A stretch of 11,902 nucleotides of DNA from Succinimonas sp963628765 (GTDB lineage Bacteria > Pseudomonadota > Gammaproteobacteria > Enterobacterales > Succinivibrionaceae). Positions 8,149 to 11,902 of this stretch are shown here, in pieces. Location: positions 1 to 11,902 of the forward strand of contig CAVGFV010000103.1 of assembly GCA_963628765.1 (NCBI GenBank), read 5' to 3'. The position numbers and the translations under genes are program-made. Under the pieces are notes generated by a model, which had not been told where the DNA came from, did no database searches, and saw nothing but the letters and a program-made list of their open reading frames with translations. Numbering within the stretch: position 1 is the first letter of the stretch; every line of letters begins with the position of its first letter.

Positions 8149-8484
8149 ATGAATAAAAGAGACCTTGAACTTTTAAAACTTGGTAAAGAAAACCCACAGG
8201 CAATTGATCTTCTAATTAAGCTTAGTGATTTCTTAGAACAGTATTCTCCAGTCATGATTAAAACGAGAACTCTCGCGAAGAGTGCCAAGCTCACCATGAA
8301 GGCTACTGAAAATGCTCTTGAATCTATTAAGGGCCTACTTTCAGTAGAGATTGTGGGAGATTACTGCATTGTGTCTGATAAAGAACTTTCTTGGACTGAG
8401 GAAGATGAGTTTGAAGTCGTAAGACCTTACTTTTTCCGTCCAAAGGAAGATGATAATCAGGATAACGCTAAAGAAGCTAACTAA
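8149..8484 (+). CDS. Small acidic-tailed protein, possible winged helix-turn-helix
   Basis: The product has 112 aa from ATG 8149. An upstream TTG at 8125 would add eight residues and overlap the preceding gene, but ATG 8149 follows a purine-rich site (AAGAAGAG, about seven bases away). The middle part, IKTRTLAKSAKLTMKATENA followed by a short strand-turn-strand (LLSVEIVGDYCIVSDKE), has the pattern of a winged helix: a helix pair with small residues, then a two-stranded wing. The C-terminus is acidic (KEDDNQDNAKEAN). If the reading is right it may bind DNA, for example as a regulator of the element, but I see no catalytic motif and no family I can name. It is the last + strand gene before the convergent terminators. 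Confidence 0.65.
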   Translation: MNKRDLELLKLGKENPQAIDLLIKLSDFLEQYSPVMIKTRTLAKSAKLTMKATENALESIKGLLSVEIVGDYCIVSDKELSWTEEDEFEVVRPYFFRPKEDDNQDNAKEAN

Positions 8485-8494
8485 TTTGGGTAAG

Positions 8495-8524
8495 TTTTCC
8501 TAAAGGGAAAGTTTCCATTTTTTT
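8495..8524 (+). terminator. Weak terminator for the + strand conjugation block
   Basis: TTTTCC (8495-8500) pairs with GGGAAA (8505-8510, one G-U pair) around a TAAA loop. A run of seven T follows at 8518-8524, seven bases after the stem. It lies 10 bases after the stop of the last + strand gene. The stem is short, and the larger hairpin just downstream probably does most of the work in both directions. Confidence 0.35.
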
Positions 8525-8530
8525 GTGCTT

Positions 8531-8579
8531 TCTAAAAAACAAAAAAGCTAGGCGCCCTTCTTGCGAAGTACCTAGCTTT
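8531..8579 (-). terminator. Strong intrinsic terminator of the hcy operon, probably bidirectional
   Basis: AAAGCTAGG (8544-8552) and CCTAGCTTT (8571-8579) form a perfect nine-pair stem. Its apex can extend by CTTC/GAAG (8557-8560 and 8565-8568) around TTGC. Read on the - strand, the stem is followed at once by TTTTTTGTTTTTT, a classic rho-independent end placed 14 bases after the stop of hcyD. On the + strand it is followed by CTTATAT, so it may also stop transcripts arriving from the conjugation block. Confidence 0.88.
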
Positions 8580-8593
8580 CTTATATAGAAGGC

Positions 8594-9007
8594 TTAATCT
8601 ACAAGTACGAGAGTATCCTTATCTGAAACCTTATTCTTGATACGAAAAGAGTTCAGTACAGGTGTTTCCTCCATAAGAGAGAGAATCATATAAGACGCCT
8701 TAGGATCAAATGCTAGGCGTTTATCCTCCTCTGAAGGTCGCGATGGAGACTCTGGATGTGAATGCCAGTTTCCAATAGGAACTAAACCGTGAGCACGCAT
8801 ATCTTTAATTGCTTGTACTTGCTCTTTAGGATCCATGGAAAAGTGTTCATTAGAAGCATCCAAGTTCTTTAAGAAATAAACCTTAAGCACTTCACGGCTA
8901 TCGTCATCAGCAATTTTGCCGGCAATTAAGCCACAAGCCTCATTTGGAAGTTCAGATCTTGCGTAGCTTACAATGCTTTCAAAATCCTTTTTCTTTAAAG
9001 TTATCAC
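8594..9007 (-). CDS. hcyD: JAMM/MPN+ metalloprotease for the sulfur carrier (HcyD-like)
   Basis: This is a zinc isopeptidase/peptidase of the Mov34/MPN/PAD-1 (M67) family, 137 aa. The full catalytic JAMM set is visible: Glu23 in PNEACGLIAG, then H82-S-H84, seven residues, S92, two residues, D95 (WHSHPESPSRPSEED). In the Wolinella succinogenes homocysteine pathway HcyD removes the C-terminal residue of the sulfur carrier to expose Gly-Gly, and later cuts homocysteine from it. CysO/Mec+ and QbsE/QbsD are related pairs. Here the neighbouring carrier carries a five-residue tail after its glycines, which is the expected substrate. The start is GTG at 9007. Its ribosome site AGAGG is formed partly by the TAG stop of hcyF, eight bases upstream, so the two genes are tightly coupled. 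It is the last gene before the operon terminator. Confidence 0.9.
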   Translation of the reverse strand: MITLKKKDFESIVSYARSELPNEACGLIAGKIADDDSREVLKVYFLKNLDASNEHFSMDPKEQVQAIKDMRAHGLVPIGNWHSHPESPSRPSEEDKRLAFDPKASYMILSLMEETPVLNSFRIKNKVSDKDTLVLVD

Positions 9008-9015
9008 GTCAGCCT

Positions 9016-9822
9016 CTAGAGCTTTAACTCACAAGTTGGAAGTTCGTAGTCGATTGGTTCAAGAATTGTAGGATGTTCACCACATACCGCACAGTTCTTA
9101 TCCTGCTGAAGCTTGATCTTACGGAACTCCTGATTAATTGCATCATATGTAAGGAGATAACCTGTTAAGAGTTTACCCACACCCGCAATATACTTTATAG
9201 CTTCCATTGCTTGGAGACAACCAATTACGCCACCCATAGCGCCTACAACACCTGCTTGCTTACAGGTTGGTACAGCATCCTTTGGTGGTGGATTTTTAAA
9301 TACGCAACGGTAGCAAGGTCCCTGACCTGGAACATAGGTCATAAGCTGACCTTTGAATCTGATAATACCAGCGTGTGAAAATGGCTTCTTTTCCAATACA
9401 CAAGCATCGTTTATCAAAAACTTAGCTGGAAAGTTATCAGTACCATCAAGTATGAAATCGTAATCACGGATGATTTCACGTACATTACTTGCTTCAAGAA
9501 ATTTCTGGTAAGTAATGACCTTAACATCCGGATTCATCTTATTGATGGTTTCTTCAGCAGACTTCACCTTAGGTTTACCAATGTCTTCGGTAGCATGGAT
9601 AATCTGTCTCTGTAGGTTTGAAAGATCAACTACGTCCGCATCTACAATTCCGATAGTACCTACGCCAGCAGCGGCAAGGTACATCGCTGCAGGAGCACCA
9701 AGTCCACCTGCACCTACAATAAGAACCTTAGCGTTTAAGAGCTTCTTTTGGCCCTTAACACCAATTTCTTTCAAAATTATATGGCGTGAATAGCGATCAA
9801 TTTGTTCATCAGTTAAGGCCAT
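9016..9822 (-). CDS. hcyF: E1-like adenylyltransferase activating the sulfur carrier (HcyF; ThiF/MoeB family)
   Basis: This enzyme uses ATP to adenylate the C-terminal glycine of a ubiquitin-like sulfur carrier, which prepares it for thiocarboxylate formation. It has 268 aa from ATG 9822. It opens with DRYSRHIILKEIG, as MoeB/ThiF proteins do, then the nucleotide loop GAGGLGAPAA, the VDADVVDLSNLQRQ segment with the ATP-contacting Arg, DGTDNF, a conserved cysteine in PTCKQAGVVGAMGG (the position of the catalytic Cys in several family members), and two zinc-binding pairs, CYRC and CAVC. An upstream start at 9849 would add nine residues lying inside hcyS. ATG 9822 is preferred because GGGAGG sits in front of it and the family start is recovered. 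The gene overlaps the end of hcyS by 14 bases. By sequence alone it could be called MoeB or ThiF; the carrier, protease and metY neighbours favour the homocysteine role. Confidence 0.9.
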   Translation of the reverse strand: MALTDEQIDRYSRHIILKEIGVKGQKKLLNAKVLIVGAGGLGAPAAMYLAAAGVGTIGIVDADVVDLSNLQRQIIHATEDIGKPKVKSAEETINKMNPDVKVITYQKFLEASNVREIIRDYDFILDGTDNFPAKFLINDACVLEKKPFSHAGIIRFKGQLMTYVPGQGPCYRCVFKNPPPKDAVPTCKQAGVVGAMGGVIGCLQAMEAIKYIAGVGKLLTGYLLTYDAINQEFRKIKLQQDKNCAVCGEHPTILEPIDYELPTCELKL

Positions 9823-10027
9823 ATGCGCCGCCTCCCATGAAATAAACAAATTCTACAACATCGCCATCTTGTAATACATGAGTAAACTTAGCTTCGCCAT
9901 CGAGGAATTCGTCGTTGATAGATACAGAAACATATTCTGGAGTTTCAACTTTTTCTGATTCCATGAGTTCTTTGACAGTTAAACCGTCTTTAACTTCCTT
10001 CTTATGACCTGAAACAGTAATTTGCAT
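9809..10027 (-). CDS. hcyS: Ubiquitin-like sulfur carrier protein with a cleavable tail (HcyS-like; ThiS/MoaD family)
   Basis: This 72-aa beta-grasp protein carries sulfur as a C-terminal thiocarboxylate. The ThiS/MoaD pattern is visible: MQITVSGHKKEV, a helix with LTVKELMESEKV, the strand YVSVSINDEF, and LQDGDVVEFVYFMGGG near the end. Unlike ThiS, it does not stop at Gly-Gly. GGG (65-67) is followed by AYGLN, so the carrier must be trimmed before activation. HcyS of Wolinella succinogenes (one extra Ala), and QbsE in Pseudomonas, are precedents for trimming by a JAMM protease, and such a protease is encoded two genes downstream. The ribosome site AGGA lies six bases before ATG. The last 14 bases overlap hcyF, and the glycine codons themselves form the hcyF ribosome site. 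An alternative role in thiamin or molybdopterin synthesis is less likely, given the tail and the neighbours. Confidence 0.88.
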   Translation of the reverse strand: MQITVSGHKKEVKDGLTVKELMESEKVETPEYVSVSINDEFLDGEAKFTHVLQDGDVVEFVYFMGGGAYGLN

Positions 10028-10037
10028 ATATCATCCT

Positions 10038-10100
10038 AATCAAAAATTATTTAAATTGTTATTTTTGATTCTGTAAGTTTGTTGCCTGCAGAATCAAAAA
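10038..10100 (-). promoter_or_regulatory. Mutually exclusive hairpins between the tusA-like gene and hcyS
   Basis: On the - strand three related arms follow one another. Arm A is TTTTTGATTCTG (10100-10089), arm B is CAGAATCAAAAA (10073-10062), and arm C is TTTTTGATT (10046-10038). B is fully complementary to A (12 pairs, 15-base loop), and its inner part is complementary to C. A-B and B-C pairing therefore exclude each other. Arm C ends directly against the hcyS ribosome site AGGA (10037-10034). This is the only sizeable gap (75 bases) in an otherwise overlapping operon. It could be a processing or stability element, or a switch controlling hcyS translation. No ligand-binding architecture is recognised. 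Confidence 0.5.
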
Positions 10101-10102
10101 AA

Positions 10103-10348
10103 TTAATCACCAACTTTACGAACAAAAAGAGTGTAAGTACCATCTTTATTGTCGTTAAGTTTCAATATTTTATGACCATCGTCCTTAATGCTACGAGGCA
10201 CATTTTGGACCGGCTCGCCATCATTCATGCGAATTGCAATAACTTGGCCTTCATCAAGTTCGTCGATAGCTACTTTTGCTTTAACGAAAGTATTTGGGCA
10301 GACTTTGTCAGTAATATCAACTTCAGCGTCAAATTTAATATCAGCCAC
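10103..10348 (-). CDS. TusA/SirA-family sulfurtransferase-like protein
   Basis: This 81-aa protein has the TusA fold pattern: a first strand (IKFDAEVDIT), the cysteine motif DKVCPNTFVKAKVAIDEL with Cys17 at the start of the helix, and closing strands (KILKLNDNKDGTYTLFVRKV). TusA proteins pass persulfide sulfur on their CPxP cysteine. Here the motif is CPNT, with Thr in place of the second Pro. Its place between the sulfite reductase and the sulfur carrier suggests that it channels reduced sulfur toward HcyS, but this is inferred. The start is GTG at 10348, six bases after a very strong AAAGGAGG, and overlaps the end of the sir gene by eight bases. It is clearly part of the operon. I give no symbol because the partner differs from that of classical tusA. 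Confidence 0.82.
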   Translation of the reverse strand: MADIKFDAEVDITDKVCPNTFVKAKVAIDELDEGQVIAIRMNDGEPVQNVPRSIKDDGHKILKLNDNKDGTYTLFVRKVGD

Positions 10349-11216
10349 GATAGGCCTCCTTTATTACTTTATCGAATTCTTCAGTGCCAAGGCGCTCTAA
10401 TGTTTGGCGGAAACGTTCACTTGGATTTGCGTGCTCTCCAAAGTACTTAATTGCAGCATCAGTAACTCTAAAGAGGGTTTCTTTATCCTTAATAATTGGC
10501 ACTACAGACTTACCTTGATTAACGTGGTTACCAAACTGACCTGCAAAGTAGACCATATAGCCAGATGTACCAGTCCAAGCTTCGGAAGGACAAGCTTTTA
10601 CGCAACGACCACAGTTATTACAGAGTCTGTTGTTCTTAATAATTTTACCTTCGTCAGTAAGAGTCAAGGCGCCAGAACGGCAGGCTTTTACGCAAACGCC
10701 GCAAGCAATACAGTTATCGTTATTATGACGGGTTATCATGCCACCCTTAATGCCGACGTCGTTTTCTTCTGCTTTAAGGCAGTTATTGCAACAACCGGTT
10801 ACACCGAACTTAAACTTATGTGGAAGTTCATGTCCGAAGTAACGCTGGGACAATTCTTTAGCAATATCCTGAGAATCGATGCACCCGCTTGGGCAGACTT
10901 GATTACCTTGACAAGCGGTTACAGTACGTACTCTTGGTCCACATACACCTGGAGCTACTCCACCTTTAGCTAGATCAGCTTTAACATCGTCGATGTCATC
11001 TATATATATAAAAGGTATTTCAACACCTTGGCGAGCGGTTAGATGTACATAACCTTTACCGTACTTATCTGCTACATCAGAAACAGCACGAAGATTTTCA
11101 GTTGTTAAGTGACCGCCAACAACAGAAAGTCTTAGTGAAAAGTAGCCCTTCTGCTTTTGACGCATGAAGCCACCCTTTTTTAAGGCATTGTAATTAACTT
11201 CTTTCTTTTCAGACAT
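10341..11216 (-). CDS. sir: Siroheme sulfite reductase with two ferredoxin-type clusters (Sir/AsrC-like)
   Basis: This 291-aa enzyme is expected to reduce sulfite to sulfide in the cytoplasm with six electrons. The N-terminal half is the ferredoxin-like nitrite/sulfite reductase domain (FSLRLSVVGGHLTTENL, then GYVHLTARQGVEIPF). The siroheme-Fe4S4 ligands are C102-x5-C108 (ACQGNQVCPSGC) and C142-x3-C146 (GCCNNC). Two inserted 4Fe-4S motifs follow, at C169/172/175/179 (CIACGVCVKAC) and C199/202/205/209 (CNNCGRCVKAC), so electrons probably arrive through these clusters. The length and layout match small anaerobic sulfite reductases such as AsrC and the single-subunit Sir of the Wolinella pathway, and not the large assimilatory CysI. 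The gene starts 10 bases after metY behind AAGGAAG and overlaps the tusA-like gene. A nitrite reductase role cannot be excluded from sequence alone, but the sulfur neighbours argue against it. Confidence 0.9.
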   Translation of the reverse strand: MSEKKEVNYNALKKGGFMRQKQKGYFSLRLSVVGGHLTTENLRAVSDVADKYGKGYVHLTARQGVEIPFIYIDDIDDVKADLAKGGVAPGVCGPRVRTVTACQGNQVCPSGCIDSQDIAKELSQRYFGHELPHKFKFGVTGCCNNCLKAEENDVGIKGGMITRHNNDNCIACGVCVKACRSGALTLTDEGKIIKNNRLCNNCGRCVKACPSEAWTGTSGYMVYFAGQFGNHVNQGKSVVPIIKDKETLFRVTDAAIKYFGEHANPSERFRQTLERLGTEEFDKVIKEAYRG

Positions 11217-11226
11217 AATGTCTTCC

Positions 11227-11859
11227 TTACTGCGCTAATGCAGAAATTGCTGAATCAAAGTCTTCAATAAGATCTTCTATATCTTCTATTCCAACGCTGA
11301 TTCTAATGAGATCGTCATACACGCCAGATTTTTCACGTTCTTCTTGGGTGTTATGAAGAGTAATTGTAGATGCTGGGTGCAACACAAGTGTTTTGGTGTC
11401 ACCGATGTTAGAAACAACATAAGCAAGCTTAAGTCCATCTATGAGTTTGAAAGCACGTTCCTGACTTCCGACACGGATAGTAATTACCGCACCAAAACCA
11501 CCGTGAAAGAGTTTTTTAGCGATTTCGTGGAATGGGCTCGTTGCTAATCCTGGGTAATTAACCTGAAATTCTGGATGCTTTTCTTGAAACCACTTGGCAA
11601 GGCTCAACGCATTCTCACACTGTTTTGACATTCTTAAGCCAAGTGTTTCCATGCCCACCATATTTAAAAATGCTGTTTGAGGAGCTATAGTTGTACCGAT
11701 GTGTGAAAACCAACCCTGGCGAAGTTTCGCAACAAAAGCTAAGCTTCCGAATTTTTTATAAGACTCGAAAGCAGGGAATTTTGCTAAGTCGTAGTTAAGT
11801 TTTTTCGCTGTGGTAAGAACACCGCTAATTGCACTACTATTACCATTAACTAAAACTTT
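11227..11859 (-). pseudogene. metY: O-acetylhomoserine sulfhydrylase MetY, C-terminal half only
   Basis: MetY is a PLP enzyme of the Cys/Met metabolism family. In this operon it would add the HcyS thiocarboxylate sulfur to O-acetylhomoserine. About 210 residues read cleanly: KVLVNGNSSAISGVL (the glycine-rich stretch after the PLP lysine), FESYKKFGSLAFVAKLR, METLGLRM, QVNYPGL, SNIGDTKTLVLHPAST and IRISVGIEDIEDLIEDF, ending in ISALAQ. Going upstream, the match stops at the lysine codon (11857-11859). The same frame then meets a TAA at 11887-11889, so the N-terminal half, including the expected lysine-flanking STT and the substrate loop, is missing. A shorter start at 11661 would give only a 144-aa C-terminal piece. 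The loss could be a real disruption by an insertion sequence or an assembly join. Its promoter, and that of the whole operon, would lie beyond the window. Confidence 0.72.
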
Positions 11860-11902
11860 CCCAATCAGTAGTACTATGCTAACTTTTTAGGTCTTCCACG
11901 TT
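11860..11902 (-). mobile_element. Possible end of an insertion sequence interrupting metY
   Basis: The last 43 bases do not continue metY in any frame. Read on the - strand, one frame gives RGRPKKLA and a stop (TAG at 11876-11874), an AT-hook-like basic tail seen at the C-terminus of some transposases (IS1634-type proteins, for example). The stretch beginning CCCAATCAGTAGTAC on the + strand would then be the terminal repeat. Too little is visible to identify a family. A plain assembly junction is the main alternative. Confidence 0.3.

Noticed and set aside
10404..10973. 189-aa + strand frame opposite the sulfite reductase gene
   Set aside because: The sir gene on the other strand carries all siroheme and ferredoxin cysteines. 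The antisense product is low-complexity T/S-rich with no motif.
1..11902. tRNA, rRNA or CRISPR array
   Set aside because: No cloverleaf with a TTC-containing arm, no rRNA-like stretch and no regularly spaced direct repeats were seen on either strand.

Overview
The window joins two unrelated blocks that point at each other. Positions 1-8530 (+ strand) hold the DNA-processing end of an integrative conjugative element (ICE) or conjugative plasmid of the SXT/TOL type. Positions 8531-11859 (- strand) hold a compact sulfur-assimilation operon. The mixture suggests an anaerobic proteobacterium with moderately low GC. A MobH-type relaxase with an SXT/TOL-type TraD is typical of Gammaproteobacteria, and the sulfur operon resembles the one described in Wolinella succinogenes. 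The genus cannot be fixed from the sequence.

Left block. A secreted, cysteine-rich Sel1-repeat (Hcp-like) gene comes first. It is a pseudogene with no canonical start codon and one frameshift. A 330-base AT-rich gap follows, then a 910-aa TraI_2/MobH relaxase, the coupling ATPase TraD, an unknown 167-aa protein whose reading frame breaks at a run of seven C, a DUF4400-like membrane protein split by a one-base deletion, a membrane-anchored protein with a DxDxDG calcium loop, and a small possible winged-helix protein. No mating-pore gene is present. The two frameshifts, the missing start codons and the abrupt stop at about 8500 suggest a decaying or truncated element, although assembly indels are a live alternative.

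Right block. Reading from right to left, the order is metY (fragment) - sir - tusA-like - hcyS - hcyF - hcyD, ending at a strong terminator at 8531-8579. These match the protein-thiocarboxylate route to homocysteine. HcyD, a JAMM protease, trims the tail of the sulfur carrier HcyS. HcyF adenylates the exposed Gly-Gly end. Sir makes sulfide from sulfite, and the sulfide becomes a thiocarboxylate on HcyS. MetY, a PLP enzyme, uses this with O-acetylhomoserine, and HcyD then releases homocysteine. The carrier here ends in GGG followed by the five-residue tail AYGLN. That tail is encoded in the overlap with hcyF, and the hcyF ribosome binding site lies inside the glycine codons.

Right edge. metY loses its frame just at the predicted PLP-lysine codon. 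The last 43 bases look foreign and could be the end of an insertion sequence, so the pathway's key enzyme may be disrupted here. The most interesting points are the tailed carrier with its embedded ribosome binding site, the mutually exclusive hairpins between tusA and hcyS, the metY breakpoint, and the run of decayed genes in the conjugative block.
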